A DNA stretch of 13,507 nt from a bacterium (lineage in GTDB: Bacteria; UBA6262), in the NCBI GenBank assembly GCA_028716025.1, contig JAQUQP010000012.1:1-13507 (forward strand), given 5' to 3'. Shown here one piece after another: positions 6,852-13,507 of this stretch. Each line of letters starts with the position of its first letter. The first letter of the stretch is position 1. The notes below the pieces were generated by a model. That model saw only the letters and a list, made by a program, of their open reading frames with translations, was not told where the DNA came from and ran no database searches. The position numbers and the translations under genes were made by a program.

Positions 6852-7190
6852 CTATAACTTAGCGATCCTTTCTATATCTGTATCTTTTGTTTGCGTGAAT
6901 TTCAGTCCAACATTATAATGTTCATTTACTTTAAAAAATTTTTTCGCTTTACGCACCCAAATCACTTCACCACAAGCCTTGATCCTAGCCTCAGAGGGTG
7001 AAAACAAAATTGACACTTTGGTTTTTTCAGGGATATAATTCTTAGTGCTCAATCTCAATCCAACTTGGTCGATATCTTGGATAATCCCTTCAAAAATCTT
7101 AGTTACATAATTATATTTAGTGAAATAGCTATACTGTACATAAAGGAACTTAGCTAAACGACTATGTTTACGCTTTTCTGGCGAAGTCAT
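6852..7190 (-). CDS. PilZ-domain protein (first of tandem pair)
   Basis: The product is 112 residues from ATG at 7190. RxxxR is present (KRKHSRL, R7 and R11), followed by D39-I-D41-Q-V-G44 in place of the usual D/N-x-S-x-x-G. It shares with the next gene VQYxYxTK after RxxxR, a GEVIWVRK strand and YNVGLKF near the end, so the two are tandem paralogues. The longer frame from GTG at 7214 is unlikely: that codon sits at the predicted transcription start (about 7212), whereas ATG at 7190 has GGAGAGG at 7194-7200. PilZ domains are cyclic-di-GMP receptors; the aspartate in the serine position makes binding here uncertain. Expected to be cytoplasmic. It is the first gene of a two-gene transcript with its own promoter, between the glycan genes and proS. 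Confidence 0.85.
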   Translation of the reverse strand: MTSPEKRKHSRLAKFLYVQYSYFTKYNYVTKIFEGIIQDIDQVGLRLSTKNYIPEKTKVSILFSPSEARIKACGEVIWVRKAKKFFKVNEHYNVGLKFTQTKDTDIERIAKL

Positions 7191-7193
7191 AGG

Positions 7194-7200
7194 CCTCTCC
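7194..7200 (-). promoter_or_regulatory. Shine-Dalgarno site deciding the first pilZ start
   Basis: GGAGAGG on the minus strand precedes the ATG at 7190; GGAG is six bases away. No comparable site precedes the GTG at 7214. Confidence 0.75.
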
Positions 7201-7218
7201 GTGCTTTTATTCACTACA

Positions 7219-7247
7219 ACAATATCACTATTATTTTATTATGTCAA
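7219..7247 (-). promoter_or_regulatory. Predicted sigma70-type promoter of the pilZ pair
   Basis: On the minus strand a perfect -35 TTGACA (7242-7247) and a -10 TATTGT (7219-7224) are separated by exactly 17 AT-rich bases. Transcription would start near 7212, about 22 nt before the ATG at 7190. The element fills the 62-nt gap after the GT4 gene, making the pilZ pair a separate transcription unit. Confidence 0.75.
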
Positions 7248-7252
7248 GCATT

Positions 7253-8317
7253 TTACCCGTATATCTCCCTGAGCTGCTGGATCTTAGCGGAAAGCTGGAA
7301 ACTATGCTGGACCAGGATCCTGGCTTTATCTCCCATTGCCTGTGCTTCTGCCGGATGGTCCAGCAGCCAGATAATGGTTTCAGCCAATAACCGGGGATCC
7401 GCAGGTTTGACCAATAGCCCTGTTTCCCGGGTAGTGATCAATTCTTTCACTCCGCCGACATCCGTACAAACCGACGGGACACCGGCAGCCATGGCTTCCA
7501 GCAGCGCCTGGGGAAAACTCTCTTCCAATGAAGCCAGGAAAAATACGCTGCACAAGGAAGTGATCCGGGCGGCCTCCGGGTAAAAACCGGTAAAATAGAC
7601 GCGAGAGGACAGGTTCATCCTGGCGATAGCCGCAGCGACTTTGTCTTTTTCCGGACCGTCACCAGCCAAAATAAATTTAACCCGTGGGTGTTGTGCAATC
7701 ACGGTGCGGACTATCTCCGGAATAAAGCGCACCCCCTTTTCCCGATGGAATCTGGTTACACATCCCACCAGGACATCTTTATCAGCCAAGGAATATTTTT
7801 TCCTGAATTCAAGCCACTCTTTATCTGTGAATTCCGGCTGCGGTTCGATCCCGTTATAAATCACTTTTATTTTCTTTGCCGGTATCTTTTCCCGCATAGT
7901 CAATAGGTCGCGGGCATACTGGGAATTGGCAATAATAGTTTTCGTATATTTGGCAGTCCACCGGTCCAGCCAGACATGCCATGGATCTTTCCAATCGTCA
8001 ATAGAACGCTGGCTGGAAATTATGGTCCGGACCCCGGCCATATGGGCGGCCAACCGGCCGATAATATTAGCCCGGTATAGATGGGTATGAACTACATCCA
8101 TGGGATGTTGCCTGATAAATGCGACCAGGTCCCGCAGACCTCGCACGTGAAAGACCGGGATCGCCAGTTTCTCTATTTCATCAGCGATAGGACCGCGCTC
8201 CTTAAGATAACAAACGGTAAAATTGTAACCGGCATTCAAATTTCGCAGGCTATTTAAAAGGAATTTTTCAGTCCCGCCGATATTAAGACTGGTAATGACG
8301 TGCAGGATACTTTTCAT
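7253..8317 (-). CDS. GT4-family (GT-B fold) glycosyltransferase
   Basis: The 354-residue protein begins MKSILHVITSLNIGGTEKFL, with the GGTE loop at residues 14-17 typical of the GT4 acceptor domain. The donor-binding half carries TRFHREKG at 188-195 (R189 and K194 are the usual phosphate-contacting residues), an AGDGPEKDK stretch at about 218-226, and the EX7E motif E266-E274 in EESFPQALLEAMAAGVPSV. Such retaining enzymes transfer sugars from nucleotide donors to a lipid-linked or soluble acceptor on the cytoplasmic side of the membrane. The sugar cannot be read from sequence. ATG at 8317 lies inside the upstream GT-C gene, overlapping it by 35 nt, with only a distant AAGGGGAAG; translational coupling is likely. 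It is the last gene of the glycan module. No terminator was seen after its stop. Confidence 0.92.
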   Translation of the reverse strand: MKSILHVITSLNIGGTEKFLLNSLRNLNAGYNFTVCYLKERGPIADEIEKLAIPVFHVRGLRDLVAFIRQHPMDVVHTHLYRANIIGRLAAHMAGVRTIISSQRSIDDWKDPWHVWLDRWTAKYTKTIIANSQYARDLLTMREKIPAKKIKVIYNGIEPQPEFTDKEWLEFRKKYSLADKDVLVGCVTRFHREKGVRFIPEIVRTVIAQHPRVKFILAGDGPEKDKVAAAIARMNLSSRVYFTGFYPEAARITSLCSVFFLASLEESFPQALLEAMAAGVPSVCTDVGGVKELITTRETGLLVKPADPRLLAETIIWLLDHPAEAQAMGDKARILVQHSFQLSAKIQQLREIYG

Positions 8318-9749
8318 GGTCAGGTACGTTCTTCCCCTTGATTTTAAGATATATAGCGGTTATGGAGATGCTGGCCAAACCGATAAATACCGGATCAACC
8401 GGCAGTCGGTACCGGTCATAACCGGCAGTAAAAGAAAACACGACAAAATAAAAAACGGATAAGACCAGTAATAAAACCATCTTACGATCAGCGGTATTCT
8501 TCCACCAGATCAAACTTCCGCCAACCGACAGGAGTAAACCTAACAGGTAAGCGATCCTGATCACTATGGTCGGGACCAACACAGTAATGTTTCTATCCTG
8601 CCAAGCCACACTTAAAGGCTGGCGATATATCTTACCGTCGGGAACCAGCCGGCAAACCAATTCAGCTAAAGAAGCAGGCGAATTCAAAAAATTTATGATA
8701 TTAAGCAGATATCTCTTAGAGACTATCCAGGGATTCTGCCATATCGTCTCCAAGCCAAGTTTAGTCAGCATTCGGTCTGTTTTCGCTTCAGACAAACCCA
8801 ACTGTGTTTGTACCTCCTGCCAGGCATACATGGCATAATTAAACTGGGCAAAAAGATCTTTTTCATTAAACATCTCCGGATGGGCCAGGCGCATAGTTTC
8901 CCGGGAAGTAGCCACCACATCCCTCACCTTGGCCAGTCCCGGATCAGCCTGACGCTGCCGGTCAGTAGAAATTCGTATCAAATCCGTAGTAGACCAGATA
9001 CTCGCTATACCGGTGGACAAGTCCAGTCTCCAGAAACCAAATAATCGGTGATTTCGGATCAACCATGGCCCGATGATCATGCTCAATCCCAGTATTAACA
9101 TCACCGCATATCGGCTCCACGATCTCCAGTCACGATACTGAAAAGCTAAAACGATAAAGACGATAAGCCAATAGTATTTAAAAACAGGTTTGACCAGTAC
9201 TGCCAGCCCAATAGCCAGCCCCCAGGAAAAATACAACTGCCGGGAATGTTTGGCGAGCGCCGCCGCGCCCAAGCAAAAGGCCAGCAAACAAAAGAAAGCA
9301 AAAAGAATATCCGGCATAATGAGCAGGGAATTATAAATAGAATTTGGATTAAAAGCCAGTAAGTAGCCAGTAAGTAATCCTACGGACAGGTTGACCAGCT
9401 TATAAAAAAGCCAGCTCGCCATCACTACTGTTACCGTAGATAGAATGACATTCATTAGGCTAATTGGCCAATCCACTTTCGGGCCAAAAATATTGATTAA
9501 CCGGGCAACAACAAAGTGGAATAACGGCACTCTCATGGCGTAAGGGACAATTTGGCGCGTCTTTTGGTCCTGGACGGCAAATTGCCCGGTTTCAGCTAAA
9601 ATCCTGGAAACATCTATATAACCGGCACTATCCGGCTCCCTCAACGGACCCAACTGGAATAACACGACCAGGCGCACCAATAATGAGACTAAAGCCAGGA
9701 TCATAAAACTGACCATTATCTTTTTTCTTTGTTCAGCCATAATCCACAT
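8283..9749 (-). CDS. Polytopic GT-C (GT39/ArnT-like) membrane glycosyltransferase
   Basis: The 488-residue protein has about ten hydrophobic segments. The first spans about residues 11-33 and is followed by an outer loop with REPDSAGYIDVSRIL (38-52); an acidic residue at this place (D40) is the usual catalytic position in GT-C enzymes of the PMT/ArnT type. A large soluble loop lies at about 250-345, and the final helices end in a basic tail. Enzymes of this superfamily take sugar from a polyprenyl-phosphate carrier and act on the extracytoplasmic face. The neighbouring GT2 resembles enzymes that make such lipid-phosphate donors, which fits. ATG at 9749 starts 6 nt after the previous stop region; a second ATG at 9740 is also possible. 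It overlaps the GT4 gene by 35 nt. The acceptor (lipid, glycan or protein) cannot be decided. Confidence 0.85.
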   Translation of the reverse strand: MWIMAEQRKKIMVSFMILALVSLLVRLVVLFQLGPLREPDSAGYIDVSRILAETGQFAVQDQKTRQIVPYAMRVPLFHFVVARLINIFGPKVDWPISLMNVILSTVTVVMASWLFYKLVNLSVGLLTGYLLAFNPNSIYNSLLIMPDILFAFFCLLAFCLGAAALAKHSRQLYFSWGLAIGLAVLVKPVFKYYWLIVFIVLAFQYRDWRSWSRYAVMLILGLSMIIGPWLIRNHRLFGFWRLDLSTGIASIWSTTDLIRISTDRQRQADPGLAKVRDVVATSRETMRLAHPEMFNEKDLFAQFNYAMYAWQEVQTQLGLSEAKTDRMLTKLGLETIWQNPWIVSKRYLLNIINFLNSPASLAELVCRLVPDGKIYRQPLSVAWQDRNITVLVPTIVIRIAYLLGLLLSVGGSLIWWKNTADRKMVLLLVLSVFYFVVFSFTAGYDRYRLPVDPVFIGLASISITAIYLKIKGKNVPDHEKYPARHYQS

Positions 9750-9755
9750 CTCTTA

Positions 9756-11174
9756 TCAAGTCAATTTAAATTTCTTGAAAGCAATGACTGACATCCGTAA
9801 AAGCAACAAGCCGTGCTTGAACCTGCTGATCTTAGTGGTCCCGTATGTTCTTTCCTTATAGCGGATCGGCAGTTCCACTATTTTTAGGGCCAATTTAGCC
9901 GCTCCGAACAACAGGTCAAAATCACCAAAAGGATCAAAGTCACCAAAGTATCCCCGCCCTGCTTTGACGCGGAGATAGTCCTTTTTAAAAAGAGCTTTAG
10001 TACCGCATAGGGTGTCCTTGATCCGCTGTTCCAGGATCCAGGTAAAGATCATGGAAAATACTTTATTACCGAACATGTTCAAAGTCCGCATCGCCCGTTT
10101 TTCCATCGGGTAAACCAACCTGGTCCCGTTGATAAATTCACCTTTATTTTCGGCTAAGGCGAGATAGAATTTCGGCAGATCCTCCGCGGGAACAGTCAGA
10201 TCGGCATCTAAGATCATGAAAATGTCACCTTGAGCGGCGTCGAATCCTTTTCTTACCGCGTCAGCTTTGCCGCGAGCTCCCCCCTGGTGGATAAGTGAAA
10301 TATTCTTATCTTTATGCCGTTCCATCTCTTGCTGTATTTTCTCCACTGTCCCGTCACTGGAATTACCGTCCACGAATATTATTTCCGTGACCGTGCCAAG
10401 CCGGGGGATAGTCGCGACCGCCTTCTCGATATTACCTACTTCATTGCGGCAGGGTATAATGACTGAACATGAGTAATCCCGAGCCACCACGGTACCTTCA
10501 ATTTCCCTGGCAATAACAAAAGTAGCCAGACATAATTTCCTGAGCCAAGGTAATTTCGCGATATATTTATTGATTATATTTGAAATAACCGGAACATAAA
10601 TAGGGACCAGAAAAAAATAGCCTTTCTTTATCACTTCATAATGACTCAGGTATAAAATATTTTCGATATCTTCAATGGACAACCAGTTATGCGCCGGTTG
10701 TTTCATTTTTAAGCCAAGCTTTTCCGCCAGGATGATAATTGGTTCCCAAAGATGGTTATAATTAGTAATAATGACTCGCGTTCGAGAAGTGGTTACTTTT
10801 TTCAAATTGCGGAACGCTTGCCAAACATCACCCAAATGACTGATCAGGTCTTGCATAATGACATAATCAAACTTATCTGTTAATTGTAAGTTTTCTATAT
10901 CTTCTACCAGATATGTTAATTCCGGATATTTTTTACCGGCTATTTTTAACATTTCCGCACTGTAATCCAGTCCTACCCCTTTGCCAGGCTTAAGTTTATG
11001 CAATAAATCGCCAGTCCCGCAGCCTATTTCCAGGACTGAACTACCGGCTGGTACGCTAAAAGAAAAAAAGTTGGCTAAAGCCTGATGATAGTACCAGCTT
11101 CTTTTATTCCAGGTATCCCTATTGGATGCTATCCGGTCAAAATAAGCGATTAGTTCTGTTTTGTTCATGGTCAT
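9756..11174 (-). CDS. Fused class I SAM methyltransferase and GT2 glycosyltransferase
   Basis: One 472-residue frame joins two enzymes. Residues 1-225 form a class I methyltransferase: SAM-binding motif I VLEIGCGTGDLL at 47-58, acidic residue after strand 2 in GVGLDYSAEML (66-76), and FDYVIMQDLISHL (102-114). Residues 235-472 form a GT-A fold GT2 enzyme: SVIIPCRNEVGNIEKAV from 237, EIIFVDGNSSDGT at 264-276, the metal-binding LDADL at 322-326, CGTKALFK at 390-397 and RYKERTYGTTKISRFKHG at 438-455. The last part resembles dolichyl-/polyprenyl-phosphate sugar synthases, but no C-terminal membrane helices follow. The start codon overlaps the aminotransferase stop as ATGA; a second ATG at 11168 has better Shine-Dalgarno spacing (GGTGG). 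It probably glycosylates a lipid carrier used by the adjacent GT-C protein (inference). The methyl acceptor is unknown. Confidence 0.9.
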   Translation of the reverse strand: MTMNKTELIAYFDRIASNRDTWNKRSWYYHQALANFFSFSVPAGSSVLEIGCGTGDLLHKLKPGKGVGLDYSAEMLKIAGKKYPELTYLVEDIENLQLTDKFDYVIMQDLISHLGDVWQAFRNLKKVTTSRTRVIITNYNHLWEPIIILAEKLGLKMKQPAHNWLSIEDIENILYLSHYEVIKKGYFFLVPIYVPVISNIINKYIAKLPWLRKLCLATFVIAREIEGTVVARDYSCSVIIPCRNEVGNIEKAVATIPRLGTVTEIIFVDGNSSDGTVEKIQQEMERHKDKNISLIHQGGARGKADAVRKGFDAAQGDIFMILDADLTVPAEDLPKFYLALAENKGEFINGTRLVYPMEKRAMRTLNMFGNKVFSMIFTWILEQRIKDTLCGTKALFKKDYLRVKAGRGYFGDFDPFGDFDLLFGAAKLALKIVELPIRYKERTYGTTKISRFKHGLLLLRMSVIAFKKFKLT

Positions 11175-12304
11175 TCCACCAATTTGAGTAAAGTATCTAT
11201 GATCCTGTTTTGTTGCCGCTCGGTCATTTCGGGGTATAAGGGCAAAATCAGGCTGGAGCGCAAAGCTGTCTCTGTGTTAGGCAACCTAAGCCGCGGATAC
11301 ATGGCGCGATATAAAGGTTCCAGGTGGCAAGCCATGATCCCTGCCCGGCTGGCGATCCCGGCCGCGGCAAGTTTTTTGATCACTGTTTCACGGGTAATCT
11401 TGACCCCGGAACTCAGCCGGACCATATAGGTCTGATAATTGGGCTGCGCTTGGCTGATGTGAACCGGCGGAATAATAGTATGGGTACAAGAAAAGGCTTG
11501 GTTATACCGTTCCGCTAATTTAATCCTGCGCTGTAAGATCCAATCCAATTTTTTCATCTGGGCCACACCCATGGCTCCCTGTATATTACTCAAGCGGAAA
11601 TTATACCCCATGACTGGATAGGTTTCCCTGATCGCTTTTTTAGACTGATGCCTGTCCACTTCTGATACCGACGCCCCATGCGATACTAACATCTGCAGAG
11701 CCTGGGCATAGGCGGCATTATCCGTAGTGATCATACCGCCTTCACCGGTAGTGATCAATTTGCGCGGATGGAAACTAAAACAACTTACTTCACTGATACT
11801 GCCTATACGGCGGCCAAAATATGTGCTGCCTAGGGCACAAGCCGCGTCTTCCACTATTTTAAGTTTATATCTCTTGGCCAGGCGCTGGATACCTTTCAAA
11901 TCCGCAGGTAAACCCACTTGATCAACGATCATGATAGCCCGGGTCCGGTTAGTTATGGATCGGGCAATGGAATCGGCATTGACGTTATAGGTCGCCAGAT
12001 CAATATCCGCGAATACCGGCCTGGCACCGGTCTGCAATATGGAATTAGGTGAGGCAATAAAAGTATATGACGGCACAATGACTTCATCACCCTCTTTGAT
12101 GCCCAATATTTTAAGGCTTAAGAATAAAGCTGTGGTGCAAGAATTACAGGCTATCGCGTATTTGGCGCCCACATACGCGGCTATGGTCTTTTCAAATATC
12201 GTAGTTTGTTCGCCTTGGGTTAGCCAGCCGCTGCGCAGTACTTGCAATACCGCTTTCTCTTCATCCGGATACAGATATGGTTTGGTAATCGGGATTTTAT
12301 CCAC
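11171..12304 (-). CDS. DegT/DnrJ/EryC1/StrS-family PLP-dependent sugar aminotransferase
   Basis: From GTG at 12304 the product is 377 residues and begins VDKIPITKPYL, as the family does. Visible features: GWLTQG near residue 26-31, the NSCTTALFLSL cofactor loop at about 54-64, VPSYTFIASPNSI at about 78-90, VEDAACALGS with the PLP-contacting D153, and SFHPRKLITTGEGG with the Schiff-base K182. These enzymes transfer an amino group to a keto-sugar nucleotide, commonly in O-antigen, capsule or glycoprotein-sugar pathways. A longer frame begins at TTG 12367, but its extra residues are encoded by repeat-rich spacer. AAGGAG at 12313-12318 lies eight bases before the GTG and supports the shorter start. 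The stop overlaps the next gene as ATGA. The DQVG stretch after strand VIVD differs slightly from the usual HLYG-like form. Confidence 0.93.
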   Translation of the reverse strand: MDKIPITKPYLYPDEEKAVLQVLRSGWLTQGEQTTIFEKTIAAYVGAKYAIACNSCTTALFLSLKILGIKEGDEVIVPSYTFIASPNSILQTGARPVFADIDLATYNVNADSIARSITNRTRAIMIVDQVGLPADLKGIQRLAKRYKLKIVEDAACALGSTYFGRRIGSISEVSCFSFHPRKLITTGEGGMITTDNAAYAQALQMLVSHGASVSEVDRHQSKKAIRETYPVMGYNFRLSNIQGAMGVAQMKKLDWILQRRIKLAERYNQAFSCTHTIIPPVHISQAQPNYQTYMVRLSSGVKITRETVIKKLAAAGIASRAGIMACHLEPLYRAMYPRLRLPNTETALRSSLILPLYPEMTERQQNRIIDTLLKLVE

Positions 12305-12312
12305 GTTTGCCA

Positions 12313-12318
12313 CTCCTT
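12313..12318 (-). promoter_or_regulatory. Shine-Dalgarno site deciding the aminotransferase GTG start
   Basis: AAGGAG on the minus strand lies eight bases before GTG at 12304. Just upstream a weak 6-bp hairpin (ACAATT / AATTGT) runs into six T, but it is too weak to call a terminator. Confidence 0.75.
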
Positions 12319-12353
12319 CAAAAAACAATTTTGAGTTAAGGTAATTGTATTTT

Positions 12354-12384
12354 CTATCAATTATCAACAGTCAACTATCAACTA
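12354..12384 (-). repeat. Heptamer tandem repeat overlapping the epimerase stop codon
   Basis: On the minus strand, starting at 12384, two TAGTTGA units are followed by CTGTTGA, then TAATTGA, then a partial TAG: about 4.4 units of period 7. The TGA of the first unit (12378-12380) is the epimerase stop codon. The remaining spacer to the aminotransferase start is AT-rich with no promoter I can support. Confidence 0.8.
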
Positions 12385-13346
12385 TTCTTAATCCTTTTTT
12401 TAATTTCTTCTCTCCACTCTAAAATATGCCGCAATCCTTCTGACAGCGGAGTAGTGACCTCAAATCCCAGCATTTGTTTAGCTTTAGCGGCTGAACCAAA
12501 GCGTCTGGAAACTAGGTTTTTATCGCGCGGAACATATTTTGGCTTGATCTCAGTTTTGCCGCTTACTTTTATCAAGGTGTCAGCCAAGTCTTTTAGCGTG
12601 GTTTCACGACCGCTGGAAACATTAAAAAATTCCCCGCTGACCGCACTTTTCATCGCCATGATGTTGGCCCTGGCGCAATCCCCGACATAGACCAGGTCCA
12701 GAGTCTGCGAACCGTCCCCTTCGATCATAGGTGGTTGTCCCTCATCCAGTTTATTAAAAAAATTCATGATCACGTCAGTGTAAGCGCCCAGGAATGGCTG
12801 CCGCGGGCCGTAAATATTCAGGTAGCGGAAAGCCACGAAATCCAAACCGTATTTTTTCCTGAAAGCGCGGTAGAACTGTTCGTCGCATACTTTTCCCGCT
12901 CCGTAAAATAATTCATTATTGAACGGGTGCTTTTCGTCAGTGGGAAAGTACAACCCGTCACCGTAAACCGACGACGATGAAGCAGCAACGATCTTCTTGA
13001 TCCCGGTAGCCACGCATGTTTCCAAGACATTGAACGTACCGGTCACATTTATTTCCAGGGTCTTGCGCGGTTCATCCTGGCAGGCTTTTAGCCAGACGGC
13101 TGCTTCATGAAAACAGTAATCCGCTCCGGTAAATGTTTTCGTCAGCAATTCTCGGTCCCGGATATCCCCTTCCACTATTTGGACCCGGCCCTTGGCCAGG
13201 GCTTTTTCCAGGTTCTCCCTCTTACCACGGGCAAAATTATCATATACCGTTACTTCCGCCCCTTCTTGCACCAGAGCATCGACAATATGGGACCCGACCA
13301 GGCCGGCGCCCCCTGTTACCACTACTTTTTTGTCTTTCAGATCCAT
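12378..13346 (-). CDS. NAD-dependent epimerase/dehydratase (extended SDR, UDP-glucose 4-epimerase-like)
   Basis: The 322-residue protein has the Rossmann signature TGGAGLVG at 11-18, the NAD-ribose aspartate D36 (VYDNFARG), GDIRD at 60-64, the serine strand AASSSSVYG at 121-129, and the catalytic Y148-x3-K152 in YGAGK. The typical family form is YGASK, so one residue between Tyr and Lys is changed. RYLNIYGPRQ at about 174-183 and the downstream Q-x-LDLVYVGDCA stretch near 215-225 are characteristic of sugar-nucleotide 4-epimerases and dehydratases. Such enzymes supply epimerised or deoxygenated UDP- or dTDP-sugars for surface glycans. ATG at 13346 is preceded by GAGGAGG, a strong Shine-Dalgarno. 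It lies 22 nt after the end of a methyltransferase gene, and 73 nt before the aminotransferase, which may act later in the same pathway. Exact substrate unknown. Confidence 0.93.
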   Translation of the reverse strand: MDLKDKKVVVTGGAGLVGSHIVDALVQEGAEVTVYDNFARGKRENLEKALAKGRVQIVEGDIRDRELLTKTFTGADYCFHEAAVWLKACQDEPRKTLEINVTGTFNVLETCVATGIKKIVAASSSSVYGDGLYFPTDEKHPFNNELFYGAGKVCDEQFYRAFRKKYGLDFVAFRYLNIYGPRQPFLGAYTDVIMNFFNKLDEGQPPMIEGDGSQTLDLVYVGDCARANIMAMKSAVSGEFFNVSSGRETTLKDLADTLIKVSGKTEIKPKYVPRDKNLVSRRFGSAAKAKQMLGFEVTTPLSEGLRHILEWREEIKKRIKNS

Positions 13347-13368
13347 TCTTCCCTCCTCTGATTTATTA

Positions 13369-13507
13369 TTATTTTTTCGCAGTTATTACCAGTGATCCGG
13401 CTATTTCCCGGAGTCCCCATATTTTTTCACTAAACGATCCGATCTTCTCCACCAATGGCATAAATCCAGGCGGTGTCCAAGGATGAAGAAAATCAAATGG
13501 CACGACG
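13369..13507 (-). CDS. C-terminal tail of a class I SAM-dependent methyltransferase, cut by window edge
   Basis: An open frame enters from the right edge (first full codon at 13506) and stops with TAA at 13369-13371, giving 45 residues. It contains FDFLHPWTPPGFMPL and ends IWGLREIAGSLVITAKK. The LHP-x-TP segment and the REIAGSL-x-I-x-AKK end are the style of the C-terminus of methyltransferases found in polysaccharide and lipopolysaccharide gene clusters; no catalytic motif is in view, so this rests on the tail alone. The stop lies 22 nt before the epimerase ATG, so both are probably on one transcript. Everything upstream of residue 45 from the end is outside the window. Confidence 0.65.
   Translation of the reverse strand, partial: VVPFDFLHPWTPPGFMPLVEKIGSFSEKIWGLREIAGSLVITAKK

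Noticed and set aside
12319..12341. Weak ACAATT/AATTGT hairpin followed by six T before the aminotransferase
   Set aside because: The stem is only six A/T-dominated pairs with a long loop, too unstable for a terminator call.
12305..12367. N-terminal extension of the aminotransferase from TTG at 12367
   Set aside because: It is encoded by AT-rich repeat-bearing spacer; AAGGAG before GTG 12304 and the family N-terminus favour the shorter form.
13133..13486. A 117-codon plus-strand frame near the right edge
   Set aside because: It is opposite the epimerase N-terminus and the methyltransferase tail; its Pro/Leu-rich composition is what antisense of such genes gives.

Overview
The window holds one almost unbroken run of genes, all read from the minus strand, so transcription runs from high to low coordinates. 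It looks bacterial and chromosomal, from a Gram-negative-type lineage. The translation genes are diverged but intact. ProRS is a short form without an editing insert, PilZ proteins occur in tandem, and several intergenic spacers carry short-period AT-rich repeats. This combination suggests an uncultivated candidate phylum; my best guess is Omnitrophota or a relative. That is an impression from gene order and protein style, not something the sequence proves.

Region A (13507 to 7253) is a surface-glycan module. In transcription order it holds the C-terminal tail of a class I methyltransferase cut by the window edge, a UDP-glucose 4-epimerase-like SDR, a DegT-family sugar aminotransferase, a methyltransferase fused to a GT2 glycosyltransferase, a polytopic GT-C glycosyltransferase, and a GT4 glycosyltransferase. 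Three junctions are tight or overlapping (ATGA overlap, 6-nt gap, 35-nt overlap), so these genes are probably co-transcribed. Together they could make a modified sugar nucleotide, load sugar on a lipid carrier, and assemble a polysaccharide or lipid-linked glycan.

Region B (7247 to 6442) holds a strong sigma70-like promoter, two tandem paralogous PilZ-domain genes and an intrinsic terminator. It separates the glycan module from the translation genes.

Region C (6419 to 1) is an information-processing block: proS, then rimP-nusA-infB-rbfA-nrnA, with nrnA running off the window. proS ends at a well-formed hairpin that also lies inside the short leader of rimP, downstream of a good rimP promoter. 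It is therefore both the likely proS terminator and a candidate attenuator of the rimP-nusA operon.

Four published-style starts were moved to internal codons or are flagged as ambiguous because Shine-Dalgarno position, promoter position or family N-termini argue for it (rbfA, the first pilZ, the aminotransferase; the fused MT-GT2 is ambiguous). No gene-free stretch exceeds 300 bases. The longest is the 158-nt nusA-infB spacer, which holds a heptamer-repeat palindrome. I saw no tRNA, rRNA, CRISPR array, insertion sequence or phage gene.
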